From positions 62,001-126,000 of the forward strand of contig CAVXNQ010000001.1 in assembly GCA_963763205.1 (NCBI GenBank): DNA of 64,000 nucleotides, given 5' to 3'. Position numbers and translations under genes: made by a program. Positions 49,635 to 58,025 of this stretch are shown here, one piece after another. Source of the DNA: DDH964 sp963763205. GTDB lineage: Bacteria; Desulfobacterota; Desulfuromonadia; Desulfuromonadales; DDH964. Each line of letters opens with the position of its first letter. Positions within the stretch are counted from its first letter, which is position 1. The notes beneath the pieces were generated by a model. The model was not told the origin of the DNA. It did not search any database and saw only the letters and a list, made by a program, of their open reading frames with translations.

Positions 49635-50633
49635 ATGACTCCAGCGGAACTGCAGCGCGCCCTTGACGAACAGCGCATTCCCCCCCTCCTCTGTCTGTGC
49701 GGCGAAGAGAGCTACCTGGTCGAACAGGCCTGGCGGCAGGTGCTGGCCGCGACCGTCCCCGCCGATGCCCGCGACTTCAATTTCCAACAGTTGCAGGGCA
49801 AAGAGGTGCGCGCCGCGACGCTCCTCGATGCTCTGCAGACCCTGCCGGTCTTTGCCCCGCGGCGGCTGGTCCTGATCAAGAGTGGGCACGAGCTGCCGGT
49901 CGCGGAGCAGGACGCGCTTCTCGATTACCTGCGTGACCCGCTTCCGGAATCGGTGCTGCTGCTGGTCTGCGCCAAGATCGACGCCCGCCGCAAGTTTTTC
50001 CAGGCCTTCAAGAAGACCGGCGGCCTGGTCGAATTCAAACGCCTGTACGACAACCAGATACCGGGCTTCATCCGCGAGCGGCTGCGGGTTGCGGGCCGCC
50101 AGCTCACCGAGGATGCCCTCGCGCTCTTCTGCCGGCGGGTCGGCAGCAATCTCCAGGAAATCGTCGGCGAGTTGGAAAAACTCTTCGCCTACCTCGGCGA
50201 GCGGGACCTCGGCGACGTCGCCGACGTCGCCGCAGTCGTCTCCGACAGCCGCGTCGACAGCATCTTCGAACTGACCAACGCCCTCGGCAACGGCGACAGC
50301 GGCGAGGCGCTGCGCCTGCTCAATCGGCTTTTGGCCGACGGCCAGGCCCCGCTCCTGGTGCTGAACCTGATCGTCCGCCACTTCCGGCAGCTGTGGCTGA
50401 CCCGGGAGCTGCTGGAGCAGGGGGGCGGCTCCGGCGACGTGGCCCGCCGGGTCGGCGTCAACCCCTACTTCGTCGACGGTCTGGTACGCCAGGCGCGGCG
50501 TTTCTCCACGGGACGCTTCCGGCGGGCCTTCGAGCTCTTCCTCGACACCGACCTCGCCCTCAAGTCGAGCGGCGCCCATCCCGCGCCGCTGCTGGAGAGG
50601 TTGATCCTGCAGATCGCGACACCGGGGGGGTAG
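49635..50633 (+). CDS. holA: DNA polymerase III delta subunit
   Basis: 332 residues. It is the clamp-loader subunit that opens the sliding clamp. LCGEESYLVEQAW at the N-terminus is typical, then the degenerate AAA domain, GSNLQEIVGELEKLFAY, and the C-terminal collar domain. It lacks a working P-loop, as expected for delta. It follows lptE by 21 bases. Confidence 0.93.
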   Translation: MTPAELQRALDEQRIPPLLCLCGEESYLVEQAWRQVLAATVPADARDFNFQQLQGKEVRAATLLDALQTLPVFAPRRLVLIKSGHELPVAEQDALLDYLRDPLPESVLLLVCAKIDARRKFFQAFKKTGGLVEFKRLYDNQIPGFIRERLRVAGRQLTEDALALFCRRVGSNLQEIVGELEKLFAYLGERDLGDVADVAAVVSDSRVDSIFELTNALGNGDSGEALRLLNRLLADGQAPLLVLNLIVRHFRQLWLTRELLEQGGGSGDVARRVGVNPYFVDGLVRQARRFSTGRFRRAFELFLDTDLALKSSGAHPAPLLERLILQIATPGG

Positions 50634-50671
50634 CTAGCGGCCGGGATGTAGGCAAGGGGCTGAGAAGAGTC

Positions 50672-50873
50672 GGCGGGTTTCGCCCCGCCAGGCGAGTTAC
50701 TTTTCTGGCACGGCCCAGAAAAGTAACCAAAAGAGCCCGCCCACCAGGATCGCCCCTTCGGGGTACCCTCGCTGCGGGGTTCTCCTCCGGCCGGGACGAA
50801 AACTTGCCCTGCGGGCTTCGGACATTCGTCCCGGAAGGCTCCGGAGGAAAACACCTCCGCTCGGCGATCCTGA
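50672..50873. repeat. Structured non-coding element with nested inverted repeats
   Basis: No gene lies between 50634 and 50927. The stretch holds stacked inverted repeats: GGCGGG/CCCGCC (50672-50689); a perfect 13-bp stem GTTACTTTTCTGG/CCAGAAAAGTAAC (50696-50708, 50715-50727); an outer pair AGGATCGCC (from about 50746) with GGCGATCCT (near 50863-50871); and inside it CCGGGACGAA/TTCGTCCCGG (50791-50800, 50825-50834) flanked by CTCCGG/CCGGAG. The AAAAGTAACCAAAAGA segment resembles a repeat I recall from many proteobacterial genomes. Likely a dispersed intergenic repeat; function unknown. Confidence 0.65.
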
Positions 50874-50927
50874 AGGGGGGAAAGACGGGAAAATTCAGAG
50901 CTATTTTCCGGTGCTCCCATGATGAAC

Positions 50928-50954
50928 AAAAAAAGGGGCCGCGGTGGCGGCCCC
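50928..50954 (-). terminator. Intrinsic terminator of rpsT
   Basis: GGGGCCGC (50935-50942) and GCGGCCCC (50947-50954) form a perfect 8-bp stem with a GGTG loop. On the minus strand it is followed by seven Ts (50928-50934), about 25 bases after the rpsT stop. Confidence 0.9.
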
Positions 50955-50980
50955 CTGAAGCTTGCTCTGGATGTCGACCC

Positions 50981-51244
50981 TCAGGGGAGGGAGTTGACCA
51001 GTTTGCTCAGCCGGGAAATCTTGCGGCTGGCGGTCGCCTTGTGGATGATCCCCTTGCTGGCGGCTTTGTCGATAAAGGGCACCGCGCGTTCCAGGGCGGC
51101 CTGGGCACCGGCGGTGTCGCCTTCGGCAACGGCGGTGCGAACCTGCTTGACATAGGTACGCATGGTTGAGCGGACGTGGGTGTTGCGGGCGGCGCGGACG
51201 GCATTCTGCTTGTTGCGTTTGATCGCGGACTTGTGATTGGCCAA
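50981..51244 (-). CDS. rpsT: 30S ribosomal protein S20
   Basis: 87 residues, basic and helical. It opens MANHKSAIKRNKQNAVRAA and contains the SAAKGIIHK-like segment KAASKGIIHKATASRKISRL. It has its own promoter and terminator and lies on the opposite strand to holA and murJ, a common arrangement. Confidence 0.97.
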   Translation of the reverse strand: MANHKSAIKRNKQNAVRAARNTHVRSTMRTYVKQVRTAVAEGDTAGAQAALERAVPFIDKAASKGIIHKATASRKISRLSKLVNSLP

Positions 51245-51303
51245 GGTCCTATCCTCCGACGGTGGGGTAAGAATTCGTTTGATGATTTGCTTTCTGGCGA
51301 TGA

Positions 51304-51332
51304 TTTATACCACCGCCATGGGTGGTCGTCAA
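51304..51332 (-). promoter_or_regulatory. Strong sigma70-type promoter of rpsT, with a palindrome in the spacer
   Basis: On the minus strand: TTGACG (51327-51332), a 17-base spacer and TATAAA (51304-51309). The spacer contains ACCACC...GGTGGT (51309-51326), a 6-bp inverted repeat with six bases between, placed where a repressor could act. Confidence 0.7.
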
Positions 51333-51463
51333 GTTAAAAAAATTCCAATCGGAATAGATAAGCCATTTGCTGTCAGGTAGTTAACCCCTTCCTGTAGTGA
51401 ATTAAATAAAAATAATCCTATGACTTCAGGGCTTTTTGGCTTTTGAAGGGGAATCAGGACGAG

Positions 51464-53038
51464 ATGTCGGAAAAGGCGCAGATCACCCGGGCCACCGGAG
51501 TCATGGGACTGGCGACAGGGCTGAGCCGGATCGCCGGCCTGGTGCGCGATATGGTGGTGGCGTCCCTGTTCGGGGCCGGCTTCGGTACCGACGCCTTCTT
51601 CATGGCCTTCACCATTCCCAACCTGCTGCGCCGTTTCTTCGCGGAGGGGTCGCTGACCGCAGCCTTCGTCCCGACCTTCTCCGACGTCCTGCACAAGCAG
51701 GGGGAGGCCGAGGCCCGGCGCGTTACCGCCATCTGCTGGACGCTGCTGACCCTGGTGATGGTGGTGGTGGTGGTGGTCGGCATCCTCTGTTCGCCGCTGG
51801 TGGTGAGGATGATCGGCTATGGCTTCGGCAGCGTCGCGGGGAAGCTGGCGTTGACCGACACCCTCAACCGGGTGATGTTCCCCTACATCCTGTTCGCGAG
51901 CCTGCTCGCTCTGCTGACCGGGGTGCTCAACGTCTTCGGCCACTACTTTCTGCCTTCCCTTTCGCCCCTGCTCCTCAACCTGGCGATGATCCTCTGCGCG
52001 CTGCTGCTGGCGCCCTATTTCCAGGTACCGATCATGGCGCTGGCGATCGGCGTCCTGATCGGCGGGCTGCTGCAACTGCTGCTGCAGCTGCCGATGCTCA
52101 GGCGCTATGGGCTGTCGCTGCGCCCCGACTTCCATTTTGGCCACCCGGCGGTGCGTCGGGTCGCGCGCTTGATGGTGCCGGGACTCTTCGGTGTCGCCAT
52201 CTACCAGATCAACGTCATCGTCACCCGCCTGCTTGCCTCCTTCCTCCCCCAGGGGAGCGTCTCCTACCTCTACTACGGTCAACGCCTCTTTGAATTTCCT
52301 CAGGGGATCTTCATCGTCTCCCTCGCCCAGGCGGTGCTGCCGGCGATGAGCCGCCAGGCATCCCTCGGCGACCGCGAGGGACTCAAGGAGTCGCTGCGCT
52401 TCGCCTTGGTGCTGCTGAACCTGGTGATCCTGCCGGCGGTGGTCGGCCTGCTCCTTTGCGCCACGCCGATTTTCAGCCTCTTTTTCATGGGCGGCGCCTT
52501 TTCCTTCAACGACGTGCAGCAGACCGCCCTGGCCCTTTGCGCCTATGCGCCGGGGCTGCTCTTCGTCGGCATCAGCCGGGTGGTGGTGCCGACCTTCTAC
52601 GCCATGAAGGATACGCGCACGCCGGTCTGGATTTCCCTCTGGACGCTGCTCGCCAATGCCGGGCTCGGACTGGCGTTGATGGGACCGCTCAAGCACACCG
52701 GCCTGGCCCTGGCCTTGACCCTCTCGGCGGCCTTCAACAGCCTGCTGCTGATTTGGGCGCTGCACCGCAAGATCGGCCATCTCGGGCTGATGTCGGTCGG
52801 CCGGTCGGTGCTGCGTGCCCTGGTCCCGCTGCTGGCGATGGCCGGGGTGGTCTACCTGGTGCTCGGTCTCGGCGACTGGGCCGCGCCGGGATTGCGGCTC
52901 GTCAAGGGCGCGATCCTTGCCTCGGCGGTCGGCGGCGGGCTGCTGGTCTACGCCGGCGGTTGCCTGCTGTGCAAGGTTCCCGAGGCCGACCGGGTCATGG
53001 TACTATTGGGCGACAAACTGCGCAGGAGGAAGAGATGA
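51464..53038 (+). CDS. murJ: Lipid II flippase MurJ (MviN)
   Basis: 524 residues with about 14 predicted membrane helices. It moves lipid II across the inner membrane for peptidoglycan synthesis. The N-terminal signature GLSRIAGLVRDMVVASLFGAG and LRRFFAEGSLTAAFVPTFSD are characteristic; the essential arginines sit in these loops. The ATG at 51464 has AGGA upstream. Its stop overlaps the ogt ATG. Confidence 0.96.
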   Translation: MSEKAQITRATGVMGLATGLSRIAGLVRDMVVASLFGAGFGTDAFFMAFTIPNLLRRFFAEGSLTAAFVPTFSDVLHKQGEAEARRVTAICWTLLTLVMVVVVVVGILCSPLVVRMIGYGFGSVAGKLALTDTLNRVMFPYILFASLLALLTGVLNVFGHYFLPSLSPLLLNLAMILCALLLAPYFQVPIMALAIGVLIGGLLQLLLQLPMLRRYGLSLRPDFHFGHPAVRRVARLMVPGLFGVAIYQINVIVTRLLASFLPQGSVSYLYYGQRLFEFPQGIFIVSLAQAVLPAMSRQASLGDREGLKESLRFALVLLNLVILPAVVGLLLCATPIFSLFFMGGAFSFNDVQQTALALCAYAPGLLFVGISRVVVPTFYAMKDTRTPVWISLWTLLANAGLGLALMGPLKHTGLALALTLSAAFNSLLLIWALHRKIGHLGLMSVGRSVLRALVPLLAMAGVVYLVLGLGDWAAPGLRLVKGAILASAVGGGLLVYAGGCLLCKVPEADRVMVLLGDKLRRRKR

Positions 53039-53562
53039 GACGCAATCCGGCACAGCAGGCAACGAGTTTCCGGATCGGCGCCACCCCGGCCGGTTGGCTG
53101 GGGGTGGTGGCAGGAGCGCAGGGGTTGGTGGAGATCGTCTTCGAGCCGACGGAGGTGGCGGTGCGCGAGCGACTGGCGAACAGCTATCCCGCTGCTCGCG
53201 AGGAACGCGAAGGCTTGTGCGCCGCGGCACTTGGCCAGCTCCAGGACTATTTCGCCGGCCGCCGTCGCAGCTTCGAACTTCCCCTCGACCTGGCGGGGCT
53301 CAGCCCCTTCGCCCGGGAGGTGCTGGCGGTACTGCAGCAGGTGCCGGCTGGAGCGACCGTGAGCTACGGGGAACTGGCGGCCCGTGCCGGGCACCCCGGT
53401 GCCGCCCGCGCCGTCGGTCGGGTGATGGCCGGCAATCCGCTGCCGCTGGTCGTCCCTTGTCACCGCGTGGTTGGCGCCAACGGGGCGTTGACAGGCTATT
53501 CCGGTGCTGCCGGTGTGGCGACCAAGAAGTGGCTGCTGGAATTCGAGAAGCGTACCGTCTGA
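53035..53562 (+). CDS. ogt: Methylated-DNA-protein cysteine methyltransferase (Ogt type)
   Basis: 175 residues. It repairs O6-alkylguanine by transferring the alkyl group to its own Cys in PCHRVVG. The helix-turn-helix region and arginine finger are in YGELAARAGHPGAARAVGRVM. No AraC-like Ada domain is attached. The ATG at 53035 overlaps the murJ stop (ATGA); the frame is open far upstream only as overlap with murJ. Confidence 0.94.
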   Translation: MRRNPAQQATSFRIGATPAGWLGVVAGAQGLVEIVFEPTEVAVRERLANSYPAAREEREGLCAAALGQLQDYFAGRRRSFELPLDLAGLSPFAREVLAVLQQVPAGATVSYGELAARAGHPGAARAVGRVMAGNPLPLVVPCHRVVGANGALTGYSGAAGVATKKWLLEFEKRTV

Positions 53563-53594
53563 GAGTGTCAGCATCGATCATTGAAGAAAGTGAA

Positions 53595-53629
53595 CCCCCG
53601 TTGGCCGGTTACGGCCAACGGGGGTTTTT
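53595..53629 (+). terminator. Intrinsic terminator of murJ-ogt
   Basis: CCCCCGTTGGCC (53595-53606) and GGCCAACGGGGG (53613-53624) form a perfect 12-bp stem with a six-base loop, followed by five Ts. Confidence 0.95.
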
Positions 53630-53891
53630 GTTGCCAGGTAGGGACCGTGCCGTCTAGCCATTCCGCCCCGGCGGAGTCAACGGCAACCGGTTCTCAAAAC
53701 CTTGCAGCGCCGGCGTTCGCTCCCCATCGCAGCAGGCCGGAACGACCACCACCCTCCGCAGATGGTGCGTCCGAAGACGCACTGCCCTCAGTTCCCGCAG
53801 CGGACAATCGCGAGCCGCTCCCCACCGCAACCCCATGCCGGCGAGCTTCTGTCTTCAGTCTGTCTCATCTGCCGGGAGAAAAGCTGCGTGT
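53630..53891. other. Unassigned 260-base gap between convergent genes
   Basis: No convincing gene. A small minus-strand frame of 60 residues (53654-53836) rich in Arg and Leu is open but has no visible ribosome binding site or recognisable family. The only structure is a perfect 7-bp hairpin with a CGAA tetraloop, GTGCGTC/GACGCAC (53765-53782). It could be a remnant or an unrecognised small RNA. Confidence 0.4.
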
Positions 53892-54362
53892 TCAGTCCAA
53901 CCGTCCACTCTGCCGCAACGCCTCGTAGAGCACGATGCCGGCGGCGGTGGAAAGGTTGAGGCTGCGGACTGCGGGGACGAAGATCGGGATGCGGATGGTT
54001 CGCTCGGGGTGGGCGGCGAGCAGGTCGGGGGGCAGGCCGCTGGTTTCGCGGCCGAAGATCAAGAGGTCGCCGGGGCGGAAGTCGGCGGCGGCGTAGGAGC
54101 GCTGCGCGTTCTTGGTGGCCAGCCAGAAGCCGGCGGCGGGGAAGGCGGCGAAGAGGGCGTTGAGGGACGGCCAGGTGCGGACATCGATGACCGGCCAGTA
54201 GTCGAGGCCGGCACGCTTCAGGTAGCGGTCATCGAGAGAGAAGCCGAGCTTGCCGACCAGGTGCAGAACGCTGCCGGTGGCGCCGCAGAGGCGGGCGATA
54301 TTGCCGGTGTTGGGCGGAATCTCCGGCTCGACGAGAACGAGGTGGAACGGCTCGGCAGCCAT
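53892..54362 (-). CDS. trmL: tRNA (cytidine(34)-2'-O)-methyltransferase TrmL
   Basis: 156 residues, a SPOUT (trefoil knot) methyltransferase acting on the wobble base of tRNA-Leu isoacceptors. Motifs are PEIPPNTGNIARLCGATG, LIFGRETSGLP and IPIFVPAVRSLNLSTAAGIVLYE, the knot that binds S-adenosylmethionine. It directly follows the acyltransferase gene on the same strand, one base after its stop. Confidence 0.95.
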   Translation of the reverse strand: MAAEPFHLVLVEPEIPPNTGNIARLCGATGSVLHLVGKLGFSLDDRYLKRAGLDYWPVIDVRTWPSLNALFAAFPAAGFWLATKNAQRSYAAADFRPGDLLIFGRETSGLPPDLLAAHPERTIRIPIFVPAVRSLNLSTAAGIVLYEALRQSGRLD

Positions 54363-54363
54363 G

Positions 54364-55248
54364 TCAGTCCCGCCAGCGCCGGTGCACCCAGAACCACTGG
54401 GTGATGTCGCGGCGCACCGCCTCCTCGATCTTCGCGGTGAGCAGCGTGGTGCCGGCGACCACCCCCTCGGGGGTGGGATCGTTGGCCAGCATGAAGGGTT
54501 CCCCGAACTCCACCTCGTAGCGGTTGTCCGCCGTGCGCCAACTAAAGGCGGTGACCACCGGGACCTGCTGCTTCATGGCGATCTGAGTGATGATCGGCGT
54601 GGTCCAGGCCGGACGGCCGAAGAAGGGGACCCGGACGGCGCGGTGCGGGGTGGTGTGCTGGTCGATGAGCAGCCCGACCGCGCGATTCTCGGCCAGGGAC
54701 TTGAGAATCCGCCGCGCGCCGTGCCTGGCGTCGAGGACCCGACACCCCTGCAGTTCGCGCATCCGCTGGAAATAGCGGTCGATGTAGGGGTTTTTCATGC
54801 GCTTGGCGACGAAGTCGGCGGGAAAGCCGAGGCTGGGCAGGAGCACCCCGCCGACCTCCCAGAAGCCGACGTGGCCGGTGAGCAGAATCACCCCCCGACC
54901 GTGAGCGAAGGCCGCCCGGAGATGCTCGGCCCCGCGGACGGTGACGTACCGTTCGAGGACGCGGGGATCGTTGAAGCGATCGAGGAGGAGCATCTCGACG
55001 CCGCTGAGGCCGAGATGGCGGAAGATGCCGACCAGGGTCCGGTCCAGTTCCGCTGCGCCCATCTCCGGGAACGCCTGCTGCAGGTTGGCCCGGGCGGTGC
55101 GCCGGCGCTTGCCGAGGAAGTGGCGGCTGAGGCGGCCGAGACCGGCGCCGATAGCCAGGGCCCAGGCCCGCGGCAAGGCGCGGATGAAGCTGGCAAATGC
55201 CTGGAAGAGGACGAACTCGACGAGATTTTTGAGTCTGCGATCGGCCAT
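54364..55248 (-). CDS. Lipid A biosynthesis (LpxL/HtrB-type) acyltransferase
   Basis: 294 residues. An N-terminal hydrophobic anchor leads to the lysophospholipid acyltransferase domain with the HX4E catalytic motif in TGHVGFWEVGG (about 120), PYIDRYFQRMRELQG, and LIDQHTTPHRAVRVPFFGR. It adds the secondary acyl chain of lipid A. It may equally be called LpxL or LpxM; the acyl donor cannot be told. First gene of a two-gene unit with trmL. Confidence 0.9.
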   Translation of the reverse strand: MADRRLKNLVEFVLFQAFASFIRALPRAWALAIGAGLGRLSRHFLGKRRRTARANLQQAFPEMGAAELDRTLVGIFRHLGLSGVEMLLLDRFNDPRVLERYVTVRGAEHLRAAFAHGRGVILLTGHVGFWEVGGVLLPSLGFPADFVAKRMKNPYIDRYFQRMRELQGCRVLDARHGARRILKSLAENRAVGLLIDQHTTPHRAVRVPFFGRPAWTTPIITQIAMKQQVPVVTAFSWRTADNRYEVEFGEPFMLANDPTPEGVVAGTTLLTAKIEEAVRRDITQWFWVHRRWRD

Positions 55249-55373
55249 GGCTCGATTCGGAAAGCGTGAGTGGTGAGCGGTGCCGGGTATTTCAAACCAG
55301 CGCCGGAGGGGTGGGATACTACCACGTTCGAGGGGGAGGAACCAAACGAATTTGCCGGCTCAAAAAGGTGCTG

Positions 55374-55415
55374 CGAACAAAAAGGGCGAGCCAGCAGGCC
55401 CGCCCTTTTTGTTCG
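55374..55415. terminator. Bidirectional intrinsic terminator downstream of the cytochrome gene
   Basis: CGAACAAAAAGGGCG (55374-55388) and CGCCCTTTTTGTTCG (55401-55415) form a 15-bp perfect stem with an inner GCC/GGC pair. The A and T runs make U-tracts in either direction. It ends the minus-strand cytochrome message. Confidence 0.88.
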
Positions 55416-55430
55416 GTGAAGGATTGTTGC

Positions 55431-57794
55431 TTACCAGGTCGCGGTGCCGTGGCAGCCGACGCAGATCCTGGTTGAGGCATCGTAGCTGCTGATTCTGGTC
55501 GAACCGCCGCCGATGGTGGCCGAGGCCGGTCCTTCCATGGTGGTGGTGTCGAGGCGGCCGAAATGATTGACTGCCAAGGTGGAGGTGTTGTGGCAGTCGG
55601 TGCAGGCGCGACCAGAGTGCTTGCCGTGCTTTCCGGAGTAGTAGCTGTTGTACTGGCCGGTGCCGGAGGCGTGGCAGGATTGGCAGTCGGTATCGACATT
55701 CAGACTGCCGGTGAACCAGTCCGGAGTCATCTTCCCGCCATGACAGCTGACGTTGACACAGGTGTCCGAACCGTCGGGGTTGAGCCCGGCGACGCCGCTC
55801 TTGGCGTTGTAAGCCGCTTTGATGTTGATATCGAGGGTGCCGTTGTGGCTGGCGCCGGAATGGCAGACGTCGCAGTTGGTGCCGACCCCGGCCAGGGCCT
55901 GGTGGGTGGCATGGGCGCCGGCTTCGTTGGGATAGGCGCTGCCGTTGGGCGGCTGGCCGTGGCAGGCGGTGCAGTCGCTGTAATCGGGGCCGGCCGGGGT
56001 TCCTGCATCGGCCGGCGGCAGGACGTCGGCGATCGCCTGGATCTGCTCCGCGGTCAGGTTGAGGGACCCCATGCCGCCGAAGTTGGCGTCAATGGCCGCC
56101 TGGATCTGCGGGGCGGTGGCGCCCGCCTTGGTGCTGCTGGCGAGATCGCCGTGGCAGCCGGCGCAGTTGTCGGCGTAAAGGGTCGCGCCGTCGAGGGTCG
56201 TGGGCGTGCCGGGATCAGGCGTCGGGGCCGGCGGCAGGACGTCGGCGATCGCCTGGATCTGTTCGGCGGTCAGGTTGAGGGAGCCCATGCCGCCGTAGTT
56301 GGCGTCGATGGCTGCCTGGATCTGCGCGGCGGTGGCGCCTGCCTTGGTGCTGTTGGCGAGACTGCCGTGACAACCGGTGCAGTTGTCGCCGTAGAGGGTC
56401 GCGCCATCCAGGGTCGGCGCCGGGGTCGGGGCTGGCGCCGGAGCGCTGGCCTGGGCGAGGGCATCGGCGATCGCCTGGATCTCGGTCGCGGTCAGGTTAA
56501 GGGAGCCCATGCCGCCGAAGTTGGCGTCGATCGCCGCCTGGATCTGCGCGGCGGTGGCGCCCGCCTTGGCGCTGCTGGCGAGAGCCCCGTGGCAGCTGGC
56601 GCAGTTGTCGGTGTAGAGGGTTGCCCCGTCGGGCGTCGGGGTCGGCGCCGGGGTCGGGGTCGGCGCCGGGGTCGGGGCTGGCGCCGGAGCACTGGCCTGG
56701 GCGAGGGCATCGGCGATCGCCTGGATCTCGGTCGCGGTCAGGTTAAGGGAGCCCATCCCGCCGTAGTTGGCGTCGATCGCCGCCTGGATCTGAGCGGCGC
56801 TGCGGCCGGCCTTGCTGCTGCTGGCCAGAGCTCCGTGGCAGCCGGCACAGTCGTTGGCGTAAAGGGTCGCGCCGTCCGGTGCCGGGACTTCGCCGACGCG
56901 GGACGCATAATACTGGTGGGCGAGGGCCGGTGCGGTGGCCAGCGCATCATCGACGATGGTCTGCATGGCGCCCATCGTGGGGGTGCCGCTGTTGTTGGCC
57001 AGCTCCTGGCGCACGTTGTTGCTGATCGCCTGGCAGAGATTGGCGGCGGTGCGGATGAAGTCGTCCACGCTCAACGGGGCTCCGGAGGTCGCTACCGAAG
57101 CGTCTGTGGCCAGTGCCTGGAAGGTCGCCGGGCTGACGACGGTGGTGACCGCCGTCACCATCCCCTGCCACAGGGTGGCATTGTTCGGGTCGGCCAGGGT
57201 GGCGGGATCGAACTGGTCATTGCCGAGGGCCTGCATGAAGGCGTTGGCCGCCATGTTGGCCTGCAGCGGCGCCAGGTCGGTGGCGGCGGTGATGGCGGCG
57301 GCCCCGCTGAGGGCGCTCATCGGGTCGGCGGTGAGGTCGGCGGCGGTCAGGCCGGAGAGGCCGGCACCGCTGAACAGGTCGAGAAGCTGCTGGTCGGTCA
57401 TCCCGGCCGCGGTCAGGGTGGTCAGCGGTGAGACGACCCAGGTGCTGTCCTCACCCGCCAGCCGGCGCTTCAGGATGCCGGGATAGGGGGCGCCGTTGTG
57501 GGTGCCGGTGGCCGAAGCTTTGGACGCGATCGTCGAGCCGGGGGTCAACGGGTTGGGAAACTGAAAACGGCCGTTGGCGTCCGACGGGGTCGACTGCTGC
57601 AGGACGGTGCCGTCGGCGGCGACCTCCTGGAAGATGGCACCGACAATGTAGGGGTCGACGGCGACACCTTGGGCGGACAGGGTGCCGGCGGCGGCGCCGT
57701 CGCTGGTCGCGGTCTGGCTCGAACCGCAGCCGGCCAGCAGGGCGACGGCGGTCAGCAGGGCCAGGCAGATGGATGCGATCTTCTGGACTCTCAA
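55431..57794 (-). CDS. Multidomain c-type cytochrome lipoprotein, four tandem monoheme modules plus multiheme tail
   Basis: 787 residues from the TTG at 57794, which has AAAGGAG seven bases upstream; the frame is open 55 codons further, without support. A lipoprotein signal ends at LLAGC. The N-terminal third (to about 300) is a carboxypeptidase-regulatory-like/helical region without heme. Four near-identical modules follow, each with DGATLY, CxxCHG, KAG, QIQAAIDAN and GGMGSLNLT, separated by Pro/Ala/Thr linkers. The tail (about 600-787) has CTACH, CDVCH, CVNVSCH (CX4CH), CQSCH, CTDCH and CVGCH. In all there are nine CXXCH plus one CX4CH. The CX4CH part fits the Geobacter CxxxxCH/CxxCH family. 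Probably an outer-surface electron carrier. Confidence 0.9.
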   Translation of the reverse strand: MRVQKIASICLALLTAVALLAGCGSSQTATSDGAAAGTLSAQGVAVDPYIVGAIFQEVAADGTVLQQSTPSDANGRFQFPNPLTPGSTIASKASATGTHNGAPYPGILKRRLAGEDSTWVVSPLTTLTAAGMTDQQLLDLFSGAGLSGLTAADLTADPMSALSGAAAITAATDLAPLQANMAANAFMQALGNDQFDPATLADPNNATLWQGMVTAVTTVVSPATFQALATDASVATSGAPLSVDDFIRTAANLCQAISNNVRQELANNSGTPTMGAMQTIVDDALATAPALAHQYYASRVGEVPAPDGATLYANDCAGCHGALASSSKAGRSAAQIQAAIDANYGGMGSLNLTATEIQAIADALAQASAPAPAPTPAPTPTPAPTPTPDGATLYTDNCASCHGALASSAKAGATAAQIQAAIDANFGGMGSLNLTATEIQAIADALAQASAPAPAPTPAPTLDGATLYGDNCTGCHGSLANSTKAGATAAQIQAAIDANYGGMGSLNLTAEQIQAIADVLPPAPTPDPGTPTTLDGATLYADNCAGCHGDLASSTKAGATAPQIQAAIDANFGGMGSLNLTAEQIQAIADVLPPADAGTPAGPDYSDCTACHGQPPNGSAYPNEAGAHATHQALAGVGTNCDVCHSGASHNGTLDINIKAAYNAKSGVAGLNPDGSDTCVNVSCHGGKMTPDWFTGSLNVDTDCQSCHASGTGQYNSYYSGKHGKHSGRACTDCHNTSTLAVNHFGRLDTTTMEGPASATIGGGSTRISSYDASTRICVGCHGTATW

Positions 57795-58013
57795 GATCCG
57801 ACTCCTTTGGTTGCGGCCCGGCATCGAGGTGTCTAATGGTGCCGGGCAGTTGACGGCCTGCCTCGTGGAGGAAGTCGCTGGACCTTCCGCCAAACATGCG
57901 AAGAGGGCAGGGCGGGCGCTGCTCCGTTGCCGCCGGCAGGGCTGGCCCCGGATGCGCAATCGGTTCCCTGGAAATGGGTCAGGTGGGAGTGCGGTGTCTC
58001 CAGGAAATGACCA

Positions 58014-58025
58014 AATACGCGTATT
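58014..58025. promoter_or_regulatory. 12-base perfect palindrome upstream of the cytochrome gene
   Basis: AATACGCGTATT reads the same on both strands. It is about 220 bases before the cytochrome start, in the 388-base gap 57795-58182. No cyclic di-GMP riboswitch or sigma54 promoter could be recognised on the minus strand in this gap. Possible operator. Confidence 0.35.

Noticed and set aside
56000..56900. Regular repeats that could suggest a CRISPR array
   Set aside because: The period is over 200 bases, the repeats are coding, and each contains a heme-binding CXXCH.
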